DNA of 64,000 bases from Pseudomonas sp. KU43P (GCF_033095865.1 NZ_AP019365.1:5429501-5493500), one strand, 5' to 3'; counted from the stretch's first letter, positions 46,258 through 56,195 are shown. Notes: generated by a model from the letters alone, not told the origin. Numbers and translations: made by a program.

Positions 46258-47315
46258 CAACGGACATCCTCAGCCAGCAGCAGCGCGCTCAAGCGGCTCG
46301 CTACATGCTCGGGATTCAGGCGAGTGAAGCACAGCGGCCACTCGCGTTTCAGATCGAACCGGCGCAGGTCGTCGGCGCTCGGTTTGTAGGTGCACTTTTT
46401 CTGCAGGCATGGCGCGCAAGGGAAGTCGCTGGCCTGGTGGACCTGGACGCGGCCATAGGCGCCGGTCAGGCCTGGGTTGGTCGGGCCGAACAGGGAAATG
46501 GTCGGCACATCCAGCGCGGCGGCCAGGTGGCCGAGGCCGGTATCCACCGCCACGCAGGCCTTGGCCGCCGCCAGCACTCGGGCGACGCCGGCAAGGTTCA
46601 ATTTGGGCAGCACCTGGCAGTTATTCAAGCCCTGGGCGATGCGCTCGGCACGCGCCTTCTCCGCCGGGTTGCCCCACGGCAGGCGCACCTGCAGCTTGCG
46701 CCGGCCCAGGCGTTCGGCCAGTTCACGCCAATAGGCCTCGGGCCAGTGCTTGGTCGCCCAGGTGGTGCCATGCAGGAACACCACGTAGGGAGCGGCCGGC
46801 GGCAGTTGCAGGCGGTCGAGGTCCAGGCCGTAGTTACCGATCCCTTCTGGCAGGTCATAGGCCAGGGCCATGGCGAACAGTTGGCGCACACGTTCCACCG
46901 CGTGCTGGCCGACCGCGACCGACAGGCGCCGGTCATAGAAGCGGCTGGCCAGGCCTTCACGGGCCGAGTAACGGTCGAGGCCGGCCACCGGCGCCTTGAC
47001 GTAGCGGGTCAGCCAGGCCGACTTGACCAGGCCCTGGGCGTCGATCACCAGGTCGTACTTGTGCTCGCGCAGGCGTTGTTTAAAGGCCTTCCACTCGCCG
47101 CTCTTGAGGGTCTGCCAGAGGTTCTTGCGCCAACGGCGGATGGCCACCGGGATGACTCGGTCGACCGCCGGATGCCAGCTGGGGATTTCGGCAAAGCCTT
47201 CTTCCACCACCCAGTCGAAGCGGATGCCCGGGATCGCGTGCGCGGCATCGGTGAGCGCTGGCAGTGTGTGGATCACATCGCCCAGCGACGAGGTCTTGAT
47301 GATCAGTACCCGCAC
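46257..47315 (-). CDS. waaC: WaaC, heptosyltransferase I
   Basis: A 352-residue GT9 heptosyltransferase that adds the first heptose to Kdo. The N-terminus MRVLIIKTSSLGDVIHTLPA and the FLHGTTWATKHWPEAYW and DTGLGHLAAALDVPTISLFGPT blocks are diagnostic. The start is a GTG directly after the waaF TAA. Confidence 0.95.
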   Translation of the reverse strand: MRVLIIKTSSLGDVIHTLPALTDAAHAIPGIRFDWVVEEGFAEIPSWHPAVDRVIPVAIRRWRKNLWQTLKSGEWKAFKQRLREHKYDLVIDAQGLVKSAWLTRYVKAPVAGLDRYSAREGLASRFYDRRLSVAVGQHAVERVRQLFAMALAYDLPEGIGNYGLDLDRLQLPPAAPYVVFLHGTTWATKHWPEAYWRELAERLGRRKLQVRLPWGNPAEKARAERIAQGLNNCQVLPKLNLAGVARVLAAAKACVAVDTGLGHLAAALDVPTISLFGPTNPGLTGAYGRVQVHQASDFPCAPCLQKKCTYKPSADDLRRFDLKREWPLCFTRLNPEHVASRLSALLLAEDVR

Positions 47316-48365
47316 TTAGTCGACCTCGGCCACGGTATCGATCAGGTTCGGCCCGCCCAGGCTGTGCAGGGCGGCAATGACTTTGCCAGGCTCCAGCAGG
47401 CGCAGGCAATTGTAGTGGCCGAAGCGGCAGGTGCGGTCGAAGCACGGGCTGCATTCGATACCGGTGCGCACGATCTCCACCTGCTCCGCCAGCGGTGGCG
47501 TGAAGCCTGGGGACGTCGAACCGTACACGGCCACCAGCGGGCGGTTCAACGCTGCGGCCACATGCATCAGGCCGGAGTCGTTGGAGACCACGGCATTGGC
47601 GCAGGACATCAGGTCGATGGCCTCGGCCAGCGAGGTTTCACCCGCCAGGTTGTAGGACTCCTCACGCAAGCCCGGAATCAGCCGGTCACGGATCTGCTCG
47701 CCGACAGCGTGGTCGTTTTTCGAGCCGAACAGCCACACCTGCCAGCCCTGGCGAATCATCGCGTCGGCCACCTCGGCGTAGTGCTCCGAAGGCCAGCGCT
47801 TGGCCTCGCCGAACTCGGCACCAGGGCACAGTGCCAAGACCGGGCGGTCGAGCTCCAGCCCGAACTTGGCCATGGCCGCTTCGCGGCTCTGGGCTTCGAT
47901 CTGCAGGCTGGGGCGCGGATAGGGCTGCGGCAGCTCGGCGTTGGGTGCATAGGCCAGGGCCATGAAGCGCTCGATCATCAACGGGTAGCGGGCCTTGTCC
48001 AGCTTGCGCACGTCGTTGAGCAGGCCGAAACGCATTTCACCACGCCAGCCGGTGCGCTTGGGGATGCCAGCGAAGAATGGCACCAGTGCCGACTTCAGCG
48101 AGTTGGGCAGGAGGATGGCCTGGTCGTACTGGCCGGCCAGGGACTTGCCGATACGCCGGCGCGTGGCCAGCTCCAGCGCGCCGTGACCGAGCGGGAAGCT
48201 CAAGGCCTGGCGCACCTCGGGCATGCGCTCAAGGATCGGCCGGCTCCACTCGGGGGCCAGCACATCGATCACGCAGTCGGGGTGCTGCTGTTTCAGGCAC
48301 TGGAACAGGGTCTGCGCCATCACCATGTCGCCGACCCAGCTGGGGCCAATGATCAGTATTCTCAT
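47316..48365 (-). CDS. waaF: WaaF, heptosyltransferase II
   Basis: A 349-residue GT9 enzyme that adds heptose II. It begins MRILIIGPSWVGDMVMAQTL and has the ADP-heptose-binding CPGAEFGEAKRWP and SNDSGLMHVAAALNRPLVAVYG blocks. I use the ATG 48363-48365; the frame continues upstream 31 codons without family features. It is the first gene of the LPS-core operon. Confidence 0.95.
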   Translation of the reverse strand: MRILIIGPSWVGDMVMAQTLFQCLKQQHPDCVIDVLAPEWSRPILERMPEVRQALSFPLGHGALELATRRRIGKSLAGQYDQAILLPNSLKSALVPFFAGIPKRTGWRGEMRFGLLNDVRKLDKARYPLMIERFMALAYAPNAELPQPYPRPSLQIEAQSREAAMAKFGLELDRPVLALCPGAEFGEAKRWPSEHYAEVADAMIRQGWQVWLFGSKNDHAVGEQIRDRLIPGLREESYNLAGETSLAEAIDLMSCANAVVSNDSGLMHVAAALNRPLVAVYGSTSPGFTPPLAEQVEIVRTGIECSPCFDRTCRFGHYNCLRLLEPGKVIAALHSLGGPNLIDTVAEVD

Positions 48366-48479
48366 GCTTAGTCCAGAAACGCTCGGGGAGGCTGCAGGCT
48401 GCGTTACAGCCTGGCCTCCCCTCTTTATATTCAGGCTATGTGGCGGACAGTGTACCACCGAGGGTCGGTTGTGCCTGTA

Positions 48480-48566
48480 ATCGCCGGCAGGCCGGCTCCC
48501 ACAGGCTCCCCGCAGCTTTCAAGCCTTGTGCAATAACTGTGGGAGCCGGCTTGCCGGCGATTGGCC
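48480..48566. repeat. REP doublet, copy 7
   Basis: ATCGCCGGCAGGCCGGCTCC and GGAGCCGGCTTGCCGGCGAT mirror each other in the waaF-glnE gap, which is where ilvE stands in P. aeruginosa. Confidence 0.9.
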
Positions 48567-48567
48567 C

Positions 48568-51501
48568 TCAAGTCAGGCCCAACTCACCCCAGATCCGCCG
48601 CACTTCGCGGCGTTCATCGGCAAACAGCGTCGCGTCGATCACCCCAGCCTGCTTCTGCAAGGCCTGGCGGTGTGATGCAGAACGAAACGCCTTGTACACC
48701 TCACGCAGCAGGATCGCATCGCTGGCCGGCATCAATTTCGCCTGCTCCAGTTCTTCCAGAATGCGGATGTTATCGGTCCATCGGAGTATGGCCGGATGGT
48801 CGTGAGACCAGGCCAAAGCGGCGTATTGCACCATAAATTCGATATCGACGATACCGCCGGCGTCCTGCTTGATATCGAACGCCACGCCAGCGTCGAAAGC
48901 GTTGCTGTCAGTGCCCGCAGCCGTGGCCTTGGTGCCCAGGTTGTCACGCATCTTGGCGCGCATCTCGCTGACTTCACTGCGCAGCTTGTCGAGGTCGCGG
49001 GGCTGGCCCAGGACCTTCGCGCGCACGCCCTCGAACGCCGTTGCCAGCTGCTTGCAGCCCACCAGCACCCGGGCCCGCACCAGCGCCTGATGTTCCCAGG
49101 TCCAGGCATCGTTCTGTTGGTAGCGCTCGAATGCGCCCAGCGAACTGACCAGCAGGCCTGACGCGCCGGAGGGGCGCAGGCGCATGTCGACGTCATAGAG
49201 CTGGCCGGAGTTGGTCTGGGTAGTGAGCAGGTGAATGATGCGCTGGCCCAGGCGCGTGTAGAACTGCGCGCTGTCGATCGGCTTGGCGCCGTCGGTTTCG
49301 GCTTGCGGATCACCGTCGTGAAGGAATACCAGGTCCAGGTCCGAGCCGTGGCCCAGTTCCAGGCCACCCACCTTGCCGTAGCCGATGATGATGAAGCCCG
49401 GGTCGCACAGGCTGCCGTCGCTGCGCTTGGGCTGGCCATGGCGGGCCACGGTCTGGCGCCAGGCCAGGGCCAGCACCTGGTCGAGGATGGCTTCGGCCAG
49501 CCAGGTGAGGTAGTCGCTGACCTTCATCAGGCGCAGGTTGCCGCTGATTTCCGAAGCCGCCACGCGCAGGCTGTGGGCCAGCTTGAAGTGGCGCAGCGCC
49601 TCCATCTGCTGTTCCAGATCGTCCTCGGGAATGCGCGTCAGCCGTTCGCGCAGCTCGGCCGCCAGCTCCGGCGCCATCGGCGGGCTGAACAGCCGGCCTT
49701 CATTGAGCAGTTCGTCGAGCAGCAGCGGGTAACGGGCGATCTGTTCGGCGATCCACGGGCTGGCCGCGCACAGGGTCAGCAGGCGACGTAGCGCACCGGG
49801 GTTTTCGGTGAGCAGCACCAAGTAGGCAGAGCGCCGCGCTACAGCTTCGACCAACGGCAGCACCCGCTCCAGCACCAGGTCCGGGTTGTCGTGTTCCACG
49901 GCCTGGGCCAGCAGCCGTGGGATGAAAGCGTCCAGGCGCTCGCGGCCGATGCGCTGCATCGAGCGCAGCTGCGGGCTGACACGCAGCCCGGTCAGCCTCC
50001 GCAGGGCTTCGGCCGGCTGGGTGAATCCAGCCTCCTGCAACTGCCGGCAGGCAGCCTCTTCGTCCTGCGCCTGCTCCCACAGCGGCGACCACTCGCCGCC
50101 CACCACCAGCTCGCCCTCGCCGTCTTCGTCATCCGGGTCGGCGATCACCTGGCGGAAGTGCCAGTCGACCCGGCCACGCCAGTGCATCAGATGCTCATGG
50201 AAACTCGCCCAGTCGGCATAACCGAGGATGTAAGCCACCCGCGCACGGTCGAGCTCACTGTCCGGCAGCATCTGCGTCTGGCGGTCGGCAATGGCCTGAA
50301 TGGCATGCTCGGTGTAGCGCAGGAACTCATACCCCTCGCGCAGTTCGAGCACCACGGCCGTGGGCAGATAGCCCTGGCCCTCCAGGGTTGCCAGCACCTT
50401 GAGCAGAGGCCGCTGCTGCAGGCTCAGGTCACGCCCGCCGTGAATCAGCTGGAAGGCCTGGGCAATGAACTCTACCTCGCGGATGCCGCCGGCGCCGAGC
50501 TTGATGTTGTCGGCCATGCCCTTGCGCCGCACTTCCTGCTGGATCAGCTGCTTCATGGTGCGCAGCGCCTCGATGGCCGAGAAGTCCAGGTAACGGCGGT
50601 AGACGAACGGTCGCAGTATTTCCTGCAGCTGGGCACCCGCGGCCTGGTCGCCGGCCACCACCCGCGCCTTGATCATGGCGTAGCGTTCCCAGTCGCGGCC
50701 CTGGTCCTGGTAGTACTGCTCCAGGGCGTTGAAGCTCATCACCAGCGCGCCGGCCGAACCATAGGGGCGCAGGCGCATGTCGACGCGGAACACGAAGCCA
50801 TCGACGGTCACCGGGTCGAGCGCCTTGATCAGCCTCTGGCCCAGGCGGGTGAAGAAGTCCTGGTTGTCCAGCGACCGCTTGACCCCTTCGGTCTCGCCGC
50901 CTTCGGGGAAGGCAAAGATCAGGTCGATATCCGACGAAAGGTTCAGCTCCACCGCGCCCAGCTTGCCCATGCCTAGCACCACCATGTGCTGCGGCTGGCC
51001 GCTGCGGTTGCCAATCGGCGTACCGAACTGCTGGCAATGGCGCGGGTACAGCCATTGATATGCTTCGTCGATGGCTGAGTCGGCCAGATCGGACAGGTCG
51101 CGGCAAGTCTCGCCGAGTTCGGCCTGGCGGGTGATGTCGCGCCAGATGATGCGCAGTTGCTGGCGGTTGCGTTCGCGGCGCAGGTTGCGCGCCAGTTCGT
51201 CTTCGCTTTGTGCTGCCCGGGCTGCTGCGGCGACATGCCCGCGCAGCTCGCCCGGGGCATAGCGGCGGTCCAGTTCGCCACTGGCCAGCAGCGCGAACAG
51301 CATGGCCGGCTCGCGCTGGGCCAGGCCGAGCACGAAGTCGCTGGCCGCCGCCACTTGGTCGAACTGCTGGCGATGGGCCGCGCTCCAGGCACTCAGGTCG
51401 AGGTCAGGATGGCTGGCCAGCGCATCGAGCAGAAACTGCTGATTGCGCGCGACCAGCGGTTGCAGGGTGGCAGGCAGTTCGAGCGGCAAAGGCAGGCGCA
51501 T
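48568..51501 (-). CDS. glnE: GlnE, glutamine synthetase adenylyltransferase/removase
   Basis: A 977-residue bifunctional enzyme that adds AMP to glutamine synthetase and removes it. It contains two nucleotidyltransferase domains: the N-terminal removase with LSSDIDLIFAFPEGGETEG and the C-terminal transferase with GHGSDLDLVFLHDGD, separated by helical regulatory regions. Length and order match the family. The stop lies two bases from a REP doublet. It is divergent from aceE. Confidence 0.96.
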   Translation of the reverse strand: MRLPLPLELPATLQPLVARNQQFLLDALASHPDLDLSAWSAAHRQQFDQVAAASDFVLGLAQREPAMLFALLASGELDRRYAPGELRGHVAAAARAAQSEDELARNLRRERNRQQLRIIWRDITRQAELGETCRDLSDLADSAIDEAYQWLYPRHCQQFGTPIGNRSGQPQHMVVLGMGKLGAVELNLSSDIDLIFAFPEGGETEGVKRSLDNQDFFTRLGQRLIKALDPVTVDGFVFRVDMRLRPYGSAGALVMSFNALEQYYQDQGRDWERYAMIKARVVAGDQAAGAQLQEILRPFVYRRYLDFSAIEALRTMKQLIQQEVRRKGMADNIKLGAGGIREVEFIAQAFQLIHGGRDLSLQQRPLLKVLATLEGQGYLPTAVVLELREGYEFLRYTEHAIQAIADRQTQMLPDSELDRARVAYILGYADWASFHEHLMHWRGRVDWHFRQVIADPDDEDGEGELVVGGEWSPLWEQAQDEEAACRQLQEAGFTQPAEALRRLTGLRVSPQLRSMQRIGRERLDAFIPRLLAQAVEHDNPDLVLERVLPLVEAVARRSAYLVLLTENPGALRRLLTLCAASPWIAEQIARYPLLLDELLNEGRLFSPPMAPELAAELRERLTRIPEDDLEQQMEALRHFKLAHSLRVAASEISGNLRLMKVSDYLTWLAEAILDQVLALAWRQTVARHGQPKRSDGSLCDPGFIIIGYGKVGGLELGHGSDLDLVFLHDGDPQAETDGAKPIDSAQFYTRLGQRIIHLLTTQTNSGQLYDVDMRLRPSGASGLLVSSLGAFERYQQNDAWTWEHQALVRARVLVGCKQLATAFEGVRAKVLGQPRDLDKLRSEVSEMRAKMRDNLGTKATAAGTDSNAFDAGVAFDIKQDAGGIVDIEFMVQYAALAWSHDHPAILRWTDNIRILEELEQAKLMPASDAILLREVYKAFRSASHRQALQKQAGVIDATLFADERREVRRIWGELGLT

Positions 51502-51709
51502 GGTCTATCCTTGATCGGCGTGAAAGAGAGGGGTAAATGCGGCCACGGGGAGGCTGGACCACGGTTGGACTGTCGTACAAAAGTTGGAAATAGCTGAAAA
51601 AAACGAATCATTGGCAGTAAACATCAAGAATCACCCGTTCGCGACACAACGCCAACCAACATGAACGTTTTTCCTCACAAGCCAAGGTGCGACCAAACGT
51701 CGCATTTGT

Positions 51710-51722
51710 GTAGTTTTACTAC
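51710..51722. promoter_or_regulatory. palindromic operator candidate 1 before aceE
   Basis: GTAGTTTTACTAC is a 5-3-5 palindrome. With the copy at 51762 it also forms an inverted pair (GTGTAGTTTTACTAC against GTAGTAAAACTACAC). The form TNGT-N3-ACNA is typical of FadR-subfamily GntR regulators, to which PdhR belongs. Confidence 0.6.
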
Positions 51723-51760
51723 TACCCCGACCGTGCAAAAGCATGAAATACGAAAGCAAA

Positions 51761-51775
51761 TGTAGTAAAACTACA
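51761..51775. promoter_or_regulatory. palindromic operator candidate 2 before aceE
   Basis: TGTAGTAAAACTACA is a perfect 6-3-6 palindrome, centred 52 bases (about five helical turns) from the first copy and 117 bases before the aceE start. Confidence 0.65.
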
Positions 51776-51884
51776 CGCCGCCGGTGCACACTCCGGTAAT
51801 CCAAGAATTCACGACGTCTGCCCATAAGGCCAGTCGCAAACTCAGGCCCCCGATTCTGGTGGCCTTTCCGCCCTGGAGCAAGCC

Positions 51885-54530
51885 ATGCAAGACCTCGATC
51901 CAATCGAAACCCAGGAATGGCTGGATGCCCTGGAGTCGGTCCTCGACAAAGAAGGCGAAGACCGCGCTCATTACCTGATGACCCGCATGGGCGAGCTGGC
52001 CACCCGTAGTGGCTCCCAGCTGCCATACGCAATCACCACGCCATACCGCAACACCATCCCCGTCACCCACGAAGCACGCATGCCTGGCGACCTGTTCATG
52101 GAACGCCGCATTCGCTCGATGGTGCGTTGGAACGCGCTGGCCATGGTGATGCGCACCAACCTGAAGGACTCGGACCTGGGCGGCCACATCTCCAGCTTCG
52201 CCTCCAGTGCCACCCTGTACGACATCGGCTTCAACTACTTCTTCCAGGCCCCGACCGAAGAACACGGCGGCGACCTGATCTTCTTCCAGGGCCACGCTTC
52301 GCCAGGCGTCTACGCCCGCGCCTTCATGGAAGGCCGCATCAACGAAGACCAGATGAACAACTTCCGTCAGGAAGTGGACGGCAAAGGCCTGTCTTCGTAC
52401 CCGCACCCATGGCTGATGCCTGACTTCTGGCAGTTCCCGACCGTTTCCATGGGTCTGGGCCCAATCCAGGCTATCTACCAGGCACGCTTCATGAAGTACC
52501 TGGAAGCCCGTGGCTTCATCCCGGCCGGCAAGCAGAAGGTCTGGTGCTTCATGGGTGACGGCGAGTGCGACGAGCCGGAATCCCTGGGCGCGATCGCCCT
52601 GGCTGGCCGCGAGAAGCTGGACAACCTGATCTTCGTCATCAACTGCAACCTGCAGCGCCTCGACGGCCCGGTTCGCGGCAACGGCAAGATCATCCAGGAA
52701 CTCGAAGGCGTGTTCCGTGGCGGTGGCTGGAACGTCAACAAGGTCGTCTGGGGCCGCTTCTGGGATCCACTGTTCGCCAAGGACACCAACGGTGCCCTGC
52801 AGCGCCGCATGGACGAAGTCATCGACGGCGAGTACCAGAACTACAAGGCCAAAGACGGCGCCTACGTGCGTGAGCACTTCTTCAACACCCCAGAGCTCAA
52901 GGCCATGGTCGAAGACCTGTCCGACGACGAGATCTGGAAGCTCAACCGTGGCGGCCACGACCCGTACAAGGTCTATGCGGCCTACCACCAGGCGGTCAAC
53001 CACAAAGAGCAGCCGACCGTCATCCTGGCCAAGACCATCAAGGGTTACGGTACCGGTGCCGGCGAAGCCAAGAACACCGCGCACAACACCAAGAAGGTCG
53101 ACGTCGACAGCCTGCGTCACTTCCGTGACCGCTTCGACATCCCGGTCAAGGATGCCGAGCTCGAGAACCTGCCGTTCTTCAAACCAGAAGAAGGCTCTGC
53201 CGAAGCCAAGTACCTGGCCGAGCGTCGCGCCGCACTGGGTGGTTTCGTGCCTCAGCGCCGTGCCCAGAGCTTCAGCGTGCCGACCCCGCCACTGGAAACC
53301 CTGAAGGCGATCCTGGACGGCTCGGGCGACCGCGAAATCTCCACCACCATGGCCTTCGTGCGGATTCTCGCGCAGCTGGTCAAGGACAAGGAAATCGGCC
53401 AGCGCATCGTTCCGATCATCCCGGACGAGGCCCGTACCTTCGGTATGGAAGGCATGTTCCGCCAGTTGGGCATCTACTCGTCGGTCGGCCAGCTCTACGA
53501 GCCAGTCGATAAAGACCAGGTGATGTTCTACCGCGAAGACAAGAAGGGCCAGATCCTCGAGGAAGGCATCAACGAAGCCGGCGCCATGTCGTCGTTCATC
53601 GCTGCCGGTACCTCGTACAGCTGCCACAACCAGCCGATGCTGCCGTTCTACATCTTCTACTCGATGTTCGGCTTCCAGCGTATCGGCGACCTGGCCTGGG
53701 CCGCTGGTGACAGCCGTACCCGTGGCTTCCTGATCGGCGGTACCGCCGGCCGTACCACCCTCAACGGTGAAGGCCTGCAGCACGAAGACGGCCACAGCCA
53801 CATGATGGCGGGTACCATCCCGAACTGCCGCACCTATGATCCGACCTACGGCTACGAGCTGGCGGTGATCATCCAGGACGGCATGAAGAAGATGACCGAA
53901 GAGCAACAGGACATCTTCTACTACATCACCGTGATGAATGAGTCCTACCAGCAGCCAGCCATGCCGGCCGGTGTCGAGGAAGGCATCATCAAGGGCATGT
54001 ACCTGCTCGAAGAAGACACCCGCGAAGCCGCGCACCACGTACAGCTGATGGGCTCCGGCACCATACTGCGCGAAGTTCGCGAAGCGGCGAAGATCCTGCG
54101 TGAAGAGTTCAACGTCGGTGCCGACGTGTGGAGCGTCACCAGCTTCAACGAACTGCGCCGCGACGGCCTGGCCGTGGAACGTGCCAACCGCCTGAAGCCT
54201 GGCCAGAAGCCACAGCAGACCTACGTCGAGCAGTGCCTGGCCGGCCGTAAAGGCCCAGTGGTTGCTTCTACCGACTACATGAAGCTGTTCGCCGAGCAGA
54301 TTCGTCAGTGGGTTCCGAGCAAAGAGTTCAAAGTCCTGGGTACCGACGGTTACGGTCGCAGCGACAGCCGCAAGAAGCTGCGTCACTTCTTCGAAGTCGA
54401 CCGCCACTTCGTGGTGCTGGCTGCCCTGGAAGCCTTGGCCGACCGTGGCGAGATCGAACCGAAGGTGGTGGCAGACGCTATCGTCAAGTTCGGCATCGAT
54501 CCGGACAAGCGCAACCCACTGGACTGCTGA
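51885..54530 (+). CDS. aceE: AceE, pyruvate dehydrogenase E1
   Basis: An 881-residue homodimeric E1 that decarboxylates pyruvate with thiamin diphosphate and transfers acetyl to the E2 lipoyl group. The ThDP motif is MGDGECDEPES through NLIFVINCNLQRLDGPVRGN, and the HASPGVYARAFMEGR segment is typical of the family. GGAG lies six bases before the ATG. It is followed after 13 bases by aceF. Confidence 0.97.
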   Translation: MQDLDPIETQEWLDALESVLDKEGEDRAHYLMTRMGELATRSGSQLPYAITTPYRNTIPVTHEARMPGDLFMERRIRSMVRWNALAMVMRTNLKDSDLGGHISSFASSATLYDIGFNYFFQAPTEEHGGDLIFFQGHASPGVYARAFMEGRINEDQMNNFRQEVDGKGLSSYPHPWLMPDFWQFPTVSMGLGPIQAIYQARFMKYLEARGFIPAGKQKVWCFMGDGECDEPESLGAIALAGREKLDNLIFVINCNLQRLDGPVRGNGKIIQELEGVFRGGGWNVNKVVWGRFWDPLFAKDTNGALQRRMDEVIDGEYQNYKAKDGAYVREHFFNTPELKAMVEDLSDDEIWKLNRGGHDPYKVYAAYHQAVNHKEQPTVILAKTIKGYGTGAGEAKNTAHNTKKVDVDSLRHFRDRFDIPVKDAELENLPFFKPEEGSAEAKYLAERRAALGGFVPQRRAQSFSVPTPPLETLKAILDGSGDREISTTMAFVRILAQLVKDKEIGQRIVPIIPDEARTFGMEGMFRQLGIYSSVGQLYEPVDKDQVMFYREDKKGQILEEGINEAGAMSSFIAAGTSYSCHNQPMLPFYIFYSMFGFQRIGDLAWAAGDSRTRGFLIGGTAGRTTLNGEGLQHEDGHSHMMAGTIPNCRTYDPTYGYELAVIIQDGMKKMTEEQQDIFYYITVMNESYQQPAMPAGVEEGIIKGMYLLEEDTREAAHHVQLMGSGTILREVREAAKILREEFNVGADVWSVTSFNELRRDGLAVERANRLKPGQKPQQTYVEQCLAGRKGPVVASTDYMKLFAEQIRQWVPSKEFKVLGTDGYGRSDSRKKLRHFFEVDRHFVVLAALEALADRGEIEPKVVADAIVKFGIDPDKRNPLDC

Positions 54531-54543
54531 GGAGTATTTTTAA

Positions 54544-56184
54544 GTGAGCGAACTCATTCGCGTACCTGACATCGGCAGCGGTGAAGGTGAAATCATCGAG
54601 CTGTTCGTCAAGGTCGGTGATCGTATCGAGGCCGACCAGAGCCTGCTGACCTTGGAGTCCGACAAGGCCTCCATGGAGATCCCGGCGCCCAAGGCCGGTG
54701 TCATCAAGGAACTGAAGGTCAAGCTGGGCGACCGCCTGAAAGAAGGCGACGAACTGCTGGTGCTGGAAGCCGAGGGCGCCGCTGCGGCGCCCGAGGCTCC
54801 GGCCGCGGCCCCTGCTGCTGCACCGGCTGCCGCTGAAAAGCCGGCCGCCGAAGCAGCCCCTGCGCCTGCTGCTGCTCCGGCTGCCGCCAGCGTCCAGGAC
54901 ATCCACGTGCCGGACATCGGCTCGTCGGGCAAGGCCAAGATCATCGAAGTGCTGGTCAAGGTCGGCGACACCGTCGAAGCCGACCAGTCGCTGATCACCC
55001 TGGAGTCCGACAAGGCTTCCATGGAGATCCCGTCGCCTGCTGCTGGCGTGGTCGAAGAGGTGCTGTGCAAGCTGGAAGATGAAGTTGGCACTGGCGACCT
55101 GATCTTCAAGCTGAAAGTGGCTGGCGCCGCTCCGGCTGCCGCACCGGCTCCGGCCGCTGCCGCACCTGCCAAGGCTGAAGCGGCTCCTGCTCCAGCTGCT
55201 GCACCTGCCGCTGCCGCCCCGGCTGCTGCCCCTGCTCCGGTAGCCACCGCACCGGCCGCCGGCAGCAACGCCAAGGTTCACGCAGGCCCAGCGGTTCGCC
55301 AGCTGGCCCGTGAATTCGGCGTCGAGTTGGGCGCGGTCACCGCGACTGGCCCGCACGGCCGTATCCTGAAGGAAGACGTGCAGGTCTACGTCAAGTCGGT
55401 CATGCAGAAGGCCAAGGAAGCACCGGCTGCCGGCGCGACCGGCGGCGCCGGCATCCCGCCGATCCCGGCCGTGGACTTCAGCAAGTTCGGTGAAGTTGAA
55501 GAAGTGGCCCTGACCCGCCTGATGCAGGTCGGTGCCGCCAACCTGCACCGCAGCTGGCTGAACGTGCCGCACGTGACCCAGTTCGACTCCGCCGACATCA
55601 CCGAGCTGGAAGCCTTCCGCGTTGCGCAGAAGGCCGTGGCCGAGAAGGCTGGCGTCAAGCTGACCGTGCTGCCACTGTTGCTCAAGGCCTGCGCCTTCCT
55701 GCTCAAGGAACTGCCGGACTTCAACAGCTCGCTGGCGCCAAGCGGCAAGGCCATCATCCGCAAGAAGTACGTGCACATTGGCTTCGCCGTGGACACTCCG
55801 GACGGCCTGCTGGTCCCTGTGATCAAGAACGTCGACCAGAAGAGCCTGCTGCAACTGGCTGCCGAAGCCGCTGCACTGGCCGAGAAGGCGCGCACCAAAA
55901 AGCTGTCGGCCGACGACATGCAGGGCGCCTGCTTCACCATCTCCAGCCTCGGCCACATTGGCGGCACCGGCTTCACGCCGATCGTCAACGCGCCTGAGGT
56001 GGCGATCCTCGGTGTGTCCAAGGCAACCATGCAGCCGGTCTGGGATGGCAAGGCCTTCCAGCCGAAGCTGATGCTGCCGCTGTCGCTGTCCTACGATCAC
56101 CGTGTGATCAACGGCGCTGCCGCCGCGCGCTTCACCAAGCGCCTGGGCGACGTACTTGGCGATATCCGCACCATGCTGCTGTAA
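54544..56184 (+). CDS. aceF: AceF, dihydrolipoamide acetyltransferase E2
   Basis: A 546-residue E2. Two lipoyl domains are centred on K41 and K157 (both in ESDKASMEIP), joined by long Ala/Pro linkers. Then comes a peripheral-subunit-binding domain (about 243-280, AGPAVRQLAREFGVELGAV) and the acetyltransferase core with H519 and N523 in SYDHRVINGA. The Asn form of the active site is known from Azotobacter. The start is a GTG after GAGGAG. Two lipoyl domains, not three, is usual for pseudomonads. Confidence 0.97.
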   Translation: MSELIRVPDIGSGEGEIIELFVKVGDRIEADQSLLTLESDKASMEIPAPKAGVIKELKVKLGDRLKEGDELLVLEAEGAAAAPEAPAAAPAAAPAAAEKPAAEAAPAPAAAPAAASVQDIHVPDIGSSGKAKIIEVLVKVGDTVEADQSLITLESDKASMEIPSPAAGVVEEVLCKLEDEVGTGDLIFKLKVAGAAPAAAPAPAAAAPAKAEAAPAPAAAPAAAAPAAAPAPVATAPAAGSNAKVHAGPAVRQLAREFGVELGAVTATGPHGRILKEDVQVYVKSVMQKAKEAPAAGATGGAGIPPIPAVDFSKFGEVEEVALTRLMQVGAANLHRSWLNVPHVTQFDSADITELEAFRVAQKAVAEKAGVKLTVLPLLLKACAFLLKELPDFNSSLAPSGKAIIRKKYVHIGFAVDTPDGLLVPVIKNVDQKSLLQLAAEAAALAEKARTKKLSADDMQGACFTISSLGHIGGTGFTPIVNAPEVAILGVSKATMQPVWDGKAFQPKLMLPLSLSYDHRVINGAAAARFTKRLGDVLGDIRTMLL

Positions 56185-56195
56185 CACGCAGCCGG

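Larger units (their letters stand above)
51502..51884. other. divergent glnE/aceE promoter region
   Basis: 383 bases without a gene. The section to about 51680 is AT-richer and presumably contains the glnE promoter. The section at 51710-51774 carries the two palindromes listed separately. No other motif is firm. Confidence 0.6.

Noticed and set aside
46305..48371. A 688-residue plus-strand frame across waaC and waaF
   Set aside because: It crosses two well-supported heptosyltransferase genes on the other strand and shows no domain.
51771..54407. An 878-residue minus-strand frame across aceE
   Set aside because: Shadow of aceE; low-complexity Val/Gly/Asp composition typical of antisense frames in GC-rich DNA.
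55000..55300. Ala/Pro-rich segments in aceF considered as a low-complexity or frame error
   Set aside because: They are the normal flexible linkers between E2 domains and the frame stays open with correct domains on each side.
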